From an uncultured Lachnospiraceae bacterium (GTDB lineage: Bacteria; Bacillota; Clostridia; Lachnospirales; Lachnospiraceae): a DNA stretch of 64,000 nt. The notes under the pieces were generated by a model. That model made no database searches, was not told where the DNA came from, and saw only the letters and a list, made by a program, of their open reading frames with translations. The translations under genes were made by a program, and so were the position numbers. This document shows positions 36,957-45,380 of the stretch, one piece after another. The stretch lies in the NCBI GenBank assembly GCA_944376125.1, contig CALWBQ010000044.1, positions 1-64,000 of the forward strand, written 5' to 3'. The first letter of the stretch is position 1; each line of letters opens with the position of its first letter.

Positions 36957-37088
36957 AATACGGATTTCATGCGGCAGTGGTTATGGATTGTGCAGCAAAC
37001 TGCTGTGGGGATGACAGGACTAGATGGAGAACAACTGAGATATGCATAATGAACAATGGAGCTATATCTGCGGCGGCTTGACGGAAGG

Positions 37089-37217
37089 GCAGGACAGATT
37101 TGTACGGCTAAGACTATGGCGTTTGCAACCGTGATGTGCTTCGAACATCCGGAGGTTGTAGAGCAGGCGAGACAGGAATGGAAGGAGAAAACCGGGGGAA
37201 CCTATCACTGCCGGTAG
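37089..37217 (+). pseudogene. Remnant of an AbgB-like M20 amidohydrolase (C-terminal tail)
   Basis: This frame reads AGQICTAKTMAFATVMC then FEHPEVVEQARQEWKEKTGG and a stop at 37215. It matches the C-terminal helix pair of p-aminobenzoyl-glutamate-hydrolase-type peptidases (K-x-M-A-x-A...DP-E-x-x-x-x-A-x-x-E-W/F...TGG). No start, no ribosome site and no catalytic domain precede it: 36957-37088 contains no recognisable gene, only scattered stops. I read it as a decayed gene end. Confidence 0.55.
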
Positions 37218-37246
37218 AGCCAGGAAAAAAGCCTGTTATTCCCTAG

Positions 37247-38164
37247 AAGGGAACAAGACAGCTTAGAGAGGTCACTGCATATGGGCAGGGACATTCTGCT
37301 GCAGTAGAGATAGCGGGACAGCATACCAATATTATTGCTATGCAAAAAGATGGAGCTTATTTAACCGGAAATGCGGAATCAGCAGACAGCAGGAAGGAGG
37401 ATTTCTCCGATGATTTTTCTGGAATCGGCATTGAAGAGATTTATCAATTTGCGGAATATGCTGATCCATCCAGACTGGAAGAGCTTCTAGGGCCGCAGGC
37501 CGAATACAATATGGCTATTGCAAAAGAGGGAATACGCCATGAGTACGGTGCCTGTGTGGGAAGATCTCTTATCAAATGCTATGGGAACGATGTGAAAGTG
37601 TTGGCCAGAGCGCTGCCTGCCGCAGGGTCAGACGCCAGGATGAGCGGATGCCCGATGCCGGTGGTTATTAATTCCGGCAGCGGGAATCAAGGAATGACGG
37701 CTTCTCTGCCTGTCATCGTCTACGGGGATTATCTGGGAGTCTCCAGGGAAAGGCTTCTTCGTGCGCTGGCTTTCAGTAATCTTCTGGCCTTATACCAGAA
37801 GTCAAAAATCGGGCGTTTGTCTGCCTACTGCGGTGCAGTAGGCGCAGCATGCGGAAGCGGGGCGGCTATCGCGTACCTCTGCGGAGAGAATTATGATGTG
37901 ATATGCAGAACGATTGTGAATACGCTTGCGAATGTATCAGGAATTGTCTGTGACGGCGCAAAACCCTCTTGTGCAGCTAAAATTGCTTCTGCAGTTGATG
38001 CGGCGATTATGGCATACATGCTGGCCAAGGATGGCTACGCATTTGGTTCTGGCCAGGGACTTGTGAAGGACACGGCAGATCAGACTATTGACTGCATCGG
38101 CCTTTTAGCTAAGGAAGGAATGCGGGAGACGGACATGGAAATACTGAAATTGATGCTCCAATAA
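37247..38164 (+). pseudogene. 5'-truncated L-cysteine desulfidase / UPF0597 (CyuA-like)
   Basis: The frame is open after a stop at 37244; clear similarity starts around 37301 (AVEIAGQHTNIIAMQKDGAYL), upstream of the first ATG at 37340, so that ATG is not a natural gene start. The rest is the C-terminal two thirds of the UPF0597 family: RMSGCPMPVVINSGSGNQG, KIGRLSAYCGAVGAACGSGAA, GIVCDGAKPSCAAKIASA. Family members (about 430 residues) begin with a GCTEP-type Cys motif needed for the iron-sulfur enzyme; that ~140-residue part is missing. No Shine-Dalgarno is seen. A fragment expressed from 37340 (274 residues) is possible but unlikely to be active. Confidence 0.7.
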
Positions 38165-38186
38165 GGGATAGAAAATATGGACTATT

Positions 38187-38228
38187 GCGGGAAGATCAGG
38201 CTGATATTGGCTAGATCTTCCCGCTTTT
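38187..38228 (+). terminator. Terminator after the cyuA remnant
   Basis: GCGGGAAGATC (38187-38197) pairs perfectly with GATCTTCCCGC (38214-38224), 16-base loop, TTTT. Confidence 0.8.
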
Positions 38229-38259
38229 GACATGGGGGAATCCTGTCATTCCTTTTCAC

Positions 38260-38288
38260 TTGCACTTTTTGGGGTTTTCTCCTATAAT
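38260..38288 (+). promoter_or_regulatory. Promoter of the HlyD-like/yggS/sepF block
   Basis: TTGCAC (38260-38265), 17 bases, TATAAT (38283-38288), 25 bases before the start codon of the first gene. Confidence 0.75.
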
Positions 38289-38313
38289 ACAAAGAAGGAA
38301 AGGAGGCTTTTTT

Positions 38314-39717
38314 ATGGCCGCAAAAAAGAAAAAGAAAAACGGCAAGATTATTCGCTATCGAAAGCCTCTAAATGTCAATATTGGAATGATCATTTTTGCA
38401 CTGATTTTTGTGTATATGAGCTTCAGTGTGTATACGTATTTGAAGAAAGAAAAAATCCAGTTTTATGAGGTGGTAGAAGGCGGTATCGTCAATGATCAGG
38501 AATACACAGGGCTGATACTGAGAGACGAGGAAGTAAAATATACAGACCGTGCCGGCACGATCAACTACTATGTCCGGGAGGGACGGAGAGCCTCAGTGGG
38601 AACTACCGTGTATTCCATCGATGAGACCAATGAGATGGCTGCTTATCTCCAGCAGAATGCAGCAGATCAGACTCTCAGCACAGAAAATTTGGAAAATATA
38701 AAAAAACAACTGTCTGCATTTAATATGAACTTTGATGAGGAACATTTCAGCACGGTCTATGACACAAAATATTCTCTGGATGCCTTGGTATTGGAATATG
38801 CTAATTTTGATACGGCCGACAGCCTGGCGGTTATGGAGGCGGCCGGGATTTCTTTTACCCAGGTGAGGGCAGACCAGGCAGGTACTGTTTCCTACATGAT
38901 TGATTCGTTTGAGGATTTGGAACCTTCTCAGGTAGAGGCATCAATGTTTGACAGAAGCAATTATAAGAGCACAATTCTCAGGGCAGGGGATACGGTGGAA
39001 AATGGCGGAGCTGCCTATAAAGTGGCAGTCTCAGATAAATGGAGCATCCTGTTTCCGATGAGCGATGAGGACATCAGCCGATACAGCGGGCGAGAGACTT
39101 TGGAGGTGACTTTTAACGGGAGTGATCTGACAATCTCCGGAGATTTTTCGATTATCACGGGAGCTGATGGGGGATCCTACGGACAGATAGATTTTAATAA
39201 GTACATGGTAGATTTTTTATCTGACCGATTCGTTGATTTTGAGATTGTTTCAGACAAGGTGGACGGTCTGAAGATTCCAATCTCATCTGTCACAGAAAAA
39301 GAATTTTATCTGGTTCCGAAAGAGTACCTGGATACAGGAGGCGATTCGACGGAGTCCGGGTTCCTGAAAGAGACGTACTCAGAAAATGGCACCTCGGTGG
39401 TATTTACACCAGCCACACTCTACTATGAGACAGAAGATTATTATTACATAGAGGACGGCGGAGAGACCGGATTTACATCTGGGGATTATATTGTTAAACC
39501 GGAATCTTCGGAGCGCTACCAGATTGGAGCCAAAGCGACGCTGGAGGGCGTGTATAACATGAACAAAGGGTATACCGTTTTTAAGCAGATCGATATTTTG
39601 GCGTCCAACAATGAGTATTATGTTGTCCGGAAAAATATGGATTATGGGCTGTCCGTCTACGATCACATTGTGCTGGATGCCAGTACAGTTGAAGAAGGAA
39701 AATTAATTTATCAATAA
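38314..39717 (+). CDS. HlyD-like membrane-anchored adaptor protein
   Basis: 467 residues. A lysine-rich cytoplasmic N-terminus (AAKKKKKNGKI) and one membrane segment (VNIGMIIFALIFVYMSFSVY, about 21-40) precede a large extracellular part. Two lipoyl/barrel-sandwich-like halves are visible: residues ~70-105 (DRAGTINYYVREGRRASVGTTVY) and ~190-235 (ADQAGTVSYMIDSFEDL, LRAGDTVENGGAAYKV), the pattern of membrane-fusion proteins. No transporter partner is nearby. Its conserved place before yggS-sepF suggests an envelope or division role; this is inference. ATG 38314 follows AAAGGAGG. Confidence 0.65.
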   Translation: MAAKKKKKNGKIIRYRKPLNVNIGMIIFALIFVYMSFSVYTYLKKEKIQFYEVVEGGIVNDQEYTGLILRDEEVKYTDRAGTINYYVREGRRASVGTTVYSIDETNEMAAYLQQNAADQTLSTENLENIKKQLSAFNMNFDEEHFSTVYDTKYSLDALVLEYANFDTADSLAVMEAAGISFTQVRADQAGTVSYMIDSFEDLEPSQVEASMFDRSNYKSTILRAGDTVENGGAAYKVAVSDKWSILFPMSDEDISRYSGRETLEVTFNGSDLTISGDFSIITGADGGSYGQIDFNKYMVDFLSDRFVDFEIVSDKVDGLKIPISSVTEKEFYLVPKEYLDTGGDSTESGFLKETYSENGTSVVFTPATLYYETEDYYYIEDGGETGFTSGDYIVKPESSERYQIGAKATLEGVYNMNKGYTVFKQIDILASNNEYYVVRKNMDYGLSVYDHIVLDASTVEEGKLIYQ

Positions 39718-39738
39718 TCGAATATCAGGGAGGAAATC

Positions 39739-40419
39739 ATGGTTAGAGAGCAGTACTTGAAAGTAAAGGAAAAAATAGAAAATGCCTGTGTGCGGGCCGG
39801 CAGGAAGCCTGAGGACGTAACCCTGATCGCGGTCAGCAAGACGAAACCTCTGGAACTGCTGAGAGAGGCTTATGAAGCTGGTGCCAGGGATTTTGGAGAA
39901 AATAAGGTTCAGGAGATTATTGAAAAAGAGCCTCAGATGCCGGAGGACGCTAGATTCCATATGATCGGCCATCTCCAGCGCAACAAAGTTCGGCAGGTGA
40001 TTGGAAAGGCAGTGCTGATCCATTCTGTGGACTCCCTCCGCCTAGCTAGACAGATTGAGGAGGATGCTGCGAAGGTGGGGATTGTCGTGCCCGTGCTTTT
40101 AGAGGTAAATGTTGCCAGAGAAGAGAGTAAGTTTGGCTTTTTTACAGAAGAAGTGGAGAATGCTGTCAGGGAAATTTCTTCTCTTTCTCATATATCTGTA
40201 AAGGGATTGATGACAATTGCTCCATTTGTCGAAAATCCAGAAGAAAATCGAAAAGTTTTTCAGGAATTATATCAATTATCTGTTGACATCAAAAGTAAAA
40301 ACATTGATAATGTTACTATGGGTGTGCTCTCCATGGGCATGTCCGGGGATTATGAGGTGGCTGTCGAGGAAGGTGCAACGATGGTCCGTGTAGGGACAAG
40401 TATTTTCGGCGCCCGCTGA
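39739..40419 (+). CDS. PLP homeostasis protein (YggS/YlmE/PROSC)
   Basis: 226 residues. PLP-binding lysine in LIAVSKTKPLELL; also DFGENKVQEI, FHMIGHLQRNKV and LSMGMSGDYEVAVEEGATMVRVGTSIFG at the end. A single-domain PLP carrier without known catalysis that balances B6 and amino acid pools. In Firmicutes it sits beside sepF, as here. Confidence 0.93.
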   Translation: MVREQYLKVKEKIENACVRAGRKPEDVTLIAVSKTKPLELLREAYEAGARDFGENKVQEIIEKEPQMPEDARFHMIGHLQRNKVRQVIGKAVLIHSVDSLRLARQIEEDAAKVGIVVPVLLEVNVAREESKFGFFTEEVENAVREISSLSHISVKGLMTIAPFVENPEENRKVFQELYQLSVDIKSKNIDNVTMGVLSMGMSGDYEVAVEEGATMVRVGTSIFGAR

Positions 40420-40444
40420 ATAAAAAGGATAGGAGAGAATTAAC

Positions 40445-40963
40445 ATGAGCCTGTTAAACAAACTGATGGAATTGACCCGTCTCAATGAAGAAGATGATGA
40501 CGATTACTTTTTAGATGATGACGACTATGAGGATGAGAAGCCGGCAAAGCGTTCTGTATTTTCCAGAAGCAGCCGGAACGAAGATGAGGATGATGAGGAT
40601 GAGCCGGCTGCACGGCCCCGGTTTATGGGTGCGAACCGCAGCTCCGGCAAGGTCGTTCCCATGCGCCGGAGTATGGAAGTAACGATGATTAAACCTACTT
40701 CTATGGAAGATTCTAAAGAAATCTGTGATTATCTGCTTTCTGGAAAAGCTGTTGTTCTCAATATGGAAGGGATTCACACAGAGGTAGCTCAGAGAATCAT
40801 TGATTTTACTTCAGGTGCAACCTACTCTATGAGAGGGAATCTCCAGAAGATCTCCAGTTATATTTTTATTGCTACGCCGGATTCTGTGGAACTCTCGGGG
40901 GATTTCCAGGACCTTCTTTCGGGGGGCAGTCTGGGAGCTGGCGGCCTGAACATCCATCTCTAA
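40445..40963 (+). CDS. sepF: Cell division protein SepF
   Basis: 172 residues. Short N-terminal membrane-binding helix (SLLNKLMELTRL), an acidic Asp/Glu-rich linker (15-60), then the SepF core: KAVVLNMEGIHTEVAQRIIDF, SGATYSMRGNLQKIS, IFIATPDSVELSGD. It tethers FtsZ to the membrane and shapes the septum. Confidence 0.95.
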   Translation: MSLLNKLMELTRLNEEDDDDYFLDDDDYEDEKPAKRSVFSRSSRNEDEDDEDEPAARPRFMGANRSSGKVVPMRRSMEVTMIKPTSMEDSKEICDYLLSGKAVVLNMEGIHTEVAQRIIDFTSGATYSMRGNLQKISSYIFIATPDSVELSGDFQDLLSGGSLGAGGLNIHL

Positions 40964-40992
40964 TGGTGTGAAAAGGCTGGATATATTGCTTT

Positions 40993-41748
40993 ATGGAAAA
41001 AGAAGAATTATTATTTCGAAAAAGGATCGGGGAACTTGCCCGCATTTGTTATGAGCGGGATGTTCCAGTGCATACGGATTTTTTGACGCTGAATGAGCAG
41101 ACGACATTTCTGTCCCTGGTTCCTTCTCTTCCGCCGGTTCGATATGAACTGACCGGCGGCTATGAGATGGCGGAGAGGAAGGTTGTTTGCTTTCTTCCTT
41201 CTTATGAGGAATGTCTTTGGAATAATCCCTTTACATGTCTTCTGGCGCAGCCAGTAAATCCGCGGTTTTCCCAGGAACTTACTCACAGAGATTATCTGGG
41301 GGCATTGATGAATCTGGGTATTGAGCGAGATAAGATCGGTGACATCCTGATTGACGGCAAACTCTGCCGCATTTTCTGCATGGAAGATATGGCAGATTAT
41401 CTGTGCGGGGAGCTTCATTCTGTCAGCCGGACAACGCTGACTCTGTCCCGTGTTCCGGCGGGAGAACTGAAAATTGAGCCGAGATTTGAACGGATCAGCG
41501 GCAGTGTGGCTTCCCTGCGCCTGGATTGCGTATTAGCTTTGGCATGGAAGTCCTCTAGATCCAAGATGACACCTTATATAGATGGAGAAAAAGTGTTTGT
41601 CAATGGTCGTCTGGCGCTTTCCAACAGCCAGGTGCTCAAGGATGGCGATATTGTCTCTGTTCGCGGTCTGGGGAAATTTGCCTACCGCGGTGTAGAGACA
41701 GAGACCAAAAAAGGGCGGCTGTTTATTGCGCTGGATCGATATTGCTGA
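40993..41748 (+). CDS. ylmH: YlmH-family S4 RNA-binding protein
   Basis: 251 residues. An N-terminal ~175-residue YlmH domain (RDYLGALMNLGIERDKIGDIL is diagnostic) and a C-terminal S4 domain (SLRLDCVLALAWKSSRSKM, VNGRLALSNSQVLKDGDIVS). YlmH binds ribosomes or RNA and has been tied to ribosome rescue in B. subtilis. The Shine-Dalgarno is poor for ATG 40993. ylmG and divIVA, usual neighbours in bacilli, are absent. Confidence 0.9.
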   Translation: MEKEELLFRKRIGELARICYERDVPVHTDFLTLNEQTTFLSLVPSLPPVRYELTGGYEMAERKVVCFLPSYEECLWNNPFTCLLAQPVNPRFSQELTHRDYLGALMNLGIERDKIGDILIDGKLCRIFCMEDMADYLCGELHSVSRTTLTLSRVPAGELKIEPRFERISGSVASLRLDCVLALAWKSSRSKMTPYIDGEKVFVNGRLALSNSQVLKDGDIVSVRGLGKFAYRGVETETKKGRLFIALDRYC

Positions 41749-41774
41749 AAGACGAGAGCGGAAAGGAGCTTAAT

Positions 41775-42866
41775 ATGGCTGAACGTTTAACTGTACATGA
41801 CCGGCATCAGAGGCCAATTTACGATATTGTTCTTGAACCGGATTTTGGCCGTCTGAAGGACGAAGTGATTTCATTGGGCACTGCTTCGAAAAAACTGTGT
41901 ATTGTTTCAGATTCCAATGTGGCAGGTCTCTATGGGCAGGAGGTATTGGAAATTTTATCCGGATGCAGCCGGGAAACAGTTTTATTTGTCTTCCCTGCCG
42001 GTGAGGAACATAAAAATCTGGATACTGTCAAAAATTTGTATGAGTTTTTGATCCAGAATAAATTTGAGCGGGGGGATATGCTGGTTGCTCTGGGAGGCGG
42101 AGTGACAGGGGATCTGTGCGGTTTTGCGGCTGCCACTTATCTGCGGGGAATCTCTTTTATACAAATTCCTACCACCCTTCTTTCGCAGGTAGATAGCAGC
42201 ATCGGCGGAAAGACAGGAGTCGATTTTGATTCCTATAAGAACATGGTAGGGGCTTTCCATATGCCGCGGCTGGTATATACGAACCTGTCAACTTTAAGAA
42301 CTTTAGACAATGAGCAATTTGCTTCTGGAATGGGAGAAGTCCTGAAGCATGGCCTGATCAAGAATCGGGATTATTACAACTGGCTGGCCAGCCATGCAGA
42401 TTCTATTAATGCCAGAAATTTGGATGACTGTGAGAAAATGATCCTGGAGAGCAACCGGATCAAGCGGGATGTGGTCGAAAAGGATCCGAAAGAACAGGGA
42501 GAGAGAGCGCTTCTTAATTTCGGGCATACCCTGGGTCACGCTATTGAAAAGCTGAAAGATTTTACCCTTCTTCACGGGCATTGTGTGGCTTTAGGATGTG
42601 TTGCGGCCTGTTCCATCAGTGTCAGAAGAGGCTGTTTGACAGAAAGCGATATTGTAGGATTCTGCCAGACTTTGGAGAAGTACCAGCTTCCCATATCGAC
42701 CAGCGGCCTGGTCATTGAGGATGTGATTGATGCAACCAAACATGATAAAAAAATGGATGGAGGAACGATCAAGTTTATTTTGCTAAAATCGCTGGGAGAA
42801 GCATATATTGACAGAAGTGTCACAGAAGAGGAAATGAGGCTGGGTTTGGAGGCTATTATCCGATGA
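41775..42866 (+). CDS. aroB: 3-dehydroquinate synthase
   Basis: 363 residues. Second step of the shikimate pathway, NAD- and metal-dependent. Motifs GGGVTGDLCGFAAATYLRG, PTTLLSQVDSSIGGKTGVD and LNFGHTLGHAIE (metal-binding His). ATG 41775 after AAAGGAG. The rest of the shikimate genes are not in the window. The stop overlaps lspA. Confidence 0.95.
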   Translation: MAERLTVHDRHQRPIYDIVLEPDFGRLKDEVISLGTASKKLCIVSDSNVAGLYGQEVLEILSGCSRETVLFVFPAGEEHKNLDTVKNLYEFLIQNKFERGDMLVALGGGVTGDLCGFAAATYLRGISFIQIPTTLLSQVDSSIGGKTGVDFDSYKNMVGAFHMPRLVYTNLSTLRTLDNEQFASGMGEVLKHGLIKNRDYYNWLASHADSINARNLDDCEKMILESNRIKRDVVEKDPKEQGERALLNFGHTLGHAIEKLKDFTLLHGHCVALGCVAACSISVRRGCLTESDIVGFCQTLEKYQLPISTSGLVIEDVIDATKHDKKMDGGTIKFILLKSLGEAYIDRSVTEEEMRLGLEAIIR

Positions 42867-43396
42867 ATGTGAAAGTGAAACAGGCGGCTGGCTTCCTGCT
42901 CAGTGCTGCTATTTTAATTTTTTTGGATCAGTGGACAAAGAGTCTGGCGGTTCGCTATCTCAAGGGGCAGCCAGGCAGGCCGATTGTAGACGGCGTTTTC
43001 GAGCTGCTCTATTCAGAAAACCGGGGAGCTGCTTTCAGTATTCTGCAGGGCAGACAGATCTTTTTGTTTCTTATAACGGCTGCTGTGCTGCTTTTTGTGC
43101 TTTATATTTTTATCAAGATGCCTGCCGGAAAAAGGTATTGGCCTCTTATGGCGTGCTTGATTCTTCTGTTTTCTGGAGCTGTAGGCAATATGATTGACAG
43201 ACTGAGCCAAGGATATGTAGTCGACTTTTTGTATTTTTCACTGATTAATTTTCCTATTTTTAATGTGGCAGATATTTATGTAACTGGTGCAGCCGGATTG
43301 TTTTTAGTCTTGCTGTTATGGTATTACAAAGAGGAAGAACTTGAGGTATTTTCCCTTTCTTCCAGGCGGCATTCCGGAAAGGGGACTGAGAGTTGA
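42863..43396 (+). CDS. lspA: Lipoprotein signal peptidase
   Basis: 177 residues, four membrane segments. Catalytic aspartates Asp121 (GYVVDF) and Asp137 (FNVAD) with GNMIDR upstream. Cleaves prolipoproteins, which would include the DUF3048 and carboxypeptidase lipoproteins of this window. Four-base overlap with aroB and rluD on either side. Confidence 0.95.
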   Translation: MNVKVKQAAGFLLSAAILIFLDQWTKSLAVRYLKGQPGRPIVDGVFELLYSENRGAAFSILQGRQIFLFLITAAVLLFVLYIFIKMPAGKRYWPLMACLILLFSGAVGNMIDRLSQGYVVDFLYFSLINFPIFNVADIYVTGAAGLFLVLLLWYYKEEELEVFSLSSRRHSGKGTES

Positions 43397-44301
43397 AACG
43401 GGAATTTCTGGTAGAGGAAGAGGAACAGGATATCCGGATCGATAAATATTTGTCAGGACTGTGTGATGTGTCTCGCTCTTATCTGCAGAAACTGTTGAAG
43501 GATGGATTGATTCAAGTAAATGGCGTTCCAGTGAAAGGCAGCTATAAAGTAAGCGAAGGGGATCGGATCTTAGCAGATTTGCCGGAAGCTGTGGAGCTGG
43601 AAATTGCTGCAGAACCCATGGATCTGGATATTTTATATGAGGATGAGGATATTCTGCTGGTAAATAAGCCCAAAAATATGGTGGTTCATCCGGCTGCGGG
43701 ACACTATACTGGGACTCTGGTTAATGGACTGATGGCTCACTGCCGCGGGAATCTGTCCGGCATCAATGGAGTGCTGCGGCCGGGAATTGTCCACCGGATT
43801 GATAAGGATACAACTGGTGTGCTGATTGTCTGCAAAAATGATCGGGCCCATCAATCGATAGCAGATCAGCTGAAGGTTCATTCGATTACCAGAAAGTATT
43901 ATGCGATCGTTCATGGATCCCTGAAAGAAGAGGAGGGTACAGTAGATGCTCCCATTGGCCGCCATCCCACAGACAGAAAGAAAATGGCTGTTAATTATAA
44001 GAATGGAAAACCGGCTGTGACGCATTACCGGGTTCTGAAACGGCTGCGAGGATATACACTGATTGAATGCCGTCTGGAAACGGGCCGGACCCATCAGATT
44101 CGTGTCCATATGGCAAGTATTGGACATCCGCTTTTGGGGGACACGGTTTATGGCCCCGCAAAATGTCCTGTTTCCGGGCTGGAAGGCCAGACACTGCATG
44201 CCGGAGTATTGGGAATCGTTCATCCAAGAACCGGGGAATATATGGAGTTTACTGCTCCCATGCCGGAGTATTTTAAAGAGCTTTTGGAAAAATTGCAATA
44301 G
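43393..44301 (+). CDS. RluD-family 23S rRNA pseudouridine synthase
   Basis: 302 residues starting at TTG 43393 after AAAGGGG. N-terminal S4 domain (DVSRSYLQKLLKDGLIQVNG), then the catalytic block HRIDKDTTG with Asp137, and ECRLETGRTHQIRVHM. RluA/RluC/RluD subgroup; the order lspA-rluD is common in Firmicutes. Confidence 0.92.
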   Translation: MKREFLVEEEEQDIRIDKYLSGLCDVSRSYLQKLLKDGLIQVNGVPVKGSYKVSEGDRILADLPEAVELEIAAEPMDLDILYEDEDILLVNKPKNMVVHPAAGHYTGTLVNGLMAHCRGNLSGINGVLRPGIVHRIDKDTTGVLIVCKNDRAHQSIADQLKVHSITRKYYAIVHGSLKEEEGTVDAPIGRHPTDRKKMAVNYKNGKPAVTHYRVLKRLRGYTLIECRLETGRTHQIRVHMASIGHPLLGDTVYGPAKCPVSGLEGQTLHAGVLGIVHPRTGEYMEFTAPMPEYFKELLEKLQ

Positions 44302-44406
44302 TTCTGATGAGCCTAAACTGTTACGACAAATTGTAATAATTGTTAAAAAATAAGACATATTTGATATTTTTTTACAGTTTATATGTACTTTTTTTGAGCT
44401 TTGTAG

Positions 44407-44412
44407 TATAAT
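44407..44412 (+). promoter_or_regulatory. Putative -10 element of the cytidylate-kinase-like gene
   Basis: TATAAT at 44407-44412, 61 bases before the start codon; no good -35 at 16-18 bases. The 172-base gap after rluD is AT-rich and otherwise shows nothing. Confidence 0.4.
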
Positions 44413-44473
44413 ATCTTAATAAGAAGACTGCATTGGTTTTGGCGGCAGTGTTTGGGCGAAAGGAGAGAGGACT

Positions 44474-45109
44474 ATGAATGGAAACTTAGTTATCACAATC
44501 GGACGGCAGTGTGGGAGTGCCGGGCGCCAGATCGGACAGGAAATTGCAAGGCAGCTTGGTATTAAATGTTATGATAAGGAGCTGCTGTCTCTGGCTGCCA
44601 AGAACAGCGGTCTGTGCCAGGAACTGTTTGAAACCCATGATGAAAAGCCTACCAGCAGCTTTCTGTATTCTCTGGTTATGGATACATACTCTCTGGGATA
44701 CACAACTTCTGCATATATGGATATGCCAATCAATCATAAAGTCTTTCTTGCCCAGTTTGATACAATCAAAAAGCTGGCAGATGAGGAGTCCTGTGTTATT
44801 GTGGGGAGGTGTGCAGACTATGCTTTGGCAGACTATCCCAATGTGGTGACCACGTTTATTTGCGGGGATGAACCAGATAAAATTAAGCACCTGATGAAGA
44901 TGTACAATGTTGATGAAGCCAAGGCGCGTGACATTATGATCAAGACAGATAAGAAGCGCTCCAGCTATTACAATTACTATTCCAGCAAGAAATGGTCCGA
45001 TGCCCGGAGCTATGATCTCTGCGTCAATAGCAGTGCTCTGGGTTTTGATGGAACTGTTAAATTAATTATTGATTTTGCGAAAGCAAAAGAGCAGTGGAAG
45101 AGCCGCTGA
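44474..45109 (+). CDS. Cytidylate kinase-like family protein
   Basis: 211 residues. P-loop-like start ITIGRQCGSAGRQIGQEIA, with GRQ-x-GS-x-GR replacing the GxxxxGK(S/T) of true CMP kinases, then KCYDKELLSLAAK and VIVGRCADYAL. These are hallmarks of the cytidylate-kinase-2 family (PF13189), whose substrate is unknown. It has its own leader and terminator. Confidence 0.88.
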   Translation: MNGNLVITIGRQCGSAGRQIGQEIARQLGIKCYDKELLSLAAKNSGLCQELFETHDEKPTSSFLYSLVMDTYSLGYTTSAYMDMPINHKVFLAQFDTIKKLADEESCVIVGRCADYALADYPNVVTTFICGDEPDKIKHLMKMYNVDEAKARDIMIKTDKKRSSYYNYYSSKKWSDARSYDLCVNSSALGFDGTVKLIIDFAKAKEQWKSR

Positions 45110-45127
45110 TTTTGTATAAAAGGAGAG

Positions 45128-45162
45128 AGGCCAGTTTTCATAGCCGTGAAAACTGGCCTTTT
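45128..45162 (+). terminator. Terminator after the cytidylate-kinase-like gene
   Basis: 13-bp perfect stem (45128-45140 with 45147-45159, AGGCCAGTTTTCA / TGAAAACTGGCCT), 6-base loop, then TTTA. Confidence 0.85.
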
Positions 45163-45264
45163 ATAATGGATTTTTTAAGGGGACGATAGCAGTGCTCGCT
45201 GTTTTGTTCCATAAAATCTTAATTATTTTGTAAAAAATACACGCTGTTATTATTTGACTGCTTA

Positions 45265-45324
45265 TGCTATACTATTATGGTCAGCGTACAGGGGAGAACG
45301 CCTTAAAATGGTGTTGCCCCTGTA
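45265..45324 (+). promoter_or_regulatory. Extended -10 promoter and leader hairpin of the NlpC/P60 gene
   Basis: TGCTATACT (45265-45273) is a good extended -10. Just downstream, TACAGGGG (45287-45294) pairs with CCCCTGTA (45317-45324), and inside it AACGCC (45297-45302) with GGTGTT (45310-45315), giving a two-part stem. No T-tract follows, so it is a leader structure, not a terminator. A second TATAAT (45370-45375) lies close to the start codon. Confidence 0.45.
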
Positions 45325-45380
45325 TCTTGATGCTACGGTGCTTTTGGGACAGAATTTATTTTAGGGCGGTATAATGTTAC

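Noticed and set aside
36957..37088. tRNA or small RNA gene in the gap after the P-loop gene
   Set aside because: No cloverleaf, no promoter and no terminator; the stretch looks like decayed coding sequence.
37340..38164. Intact 274-residue UPF0597 gene starting at ATG 37340
   Set aside because: Similarity continues upstream of this ATG, no ribosome site is present, and the essential N-terminal Cys region is missing; listed as a pseudogene.
45254..45273. TTGACT/TATACT promoter pair before the NlpC/P60 gene
   Set aside because: The spacer is only 8 bases; the TATACT is better explained as an extended -10.
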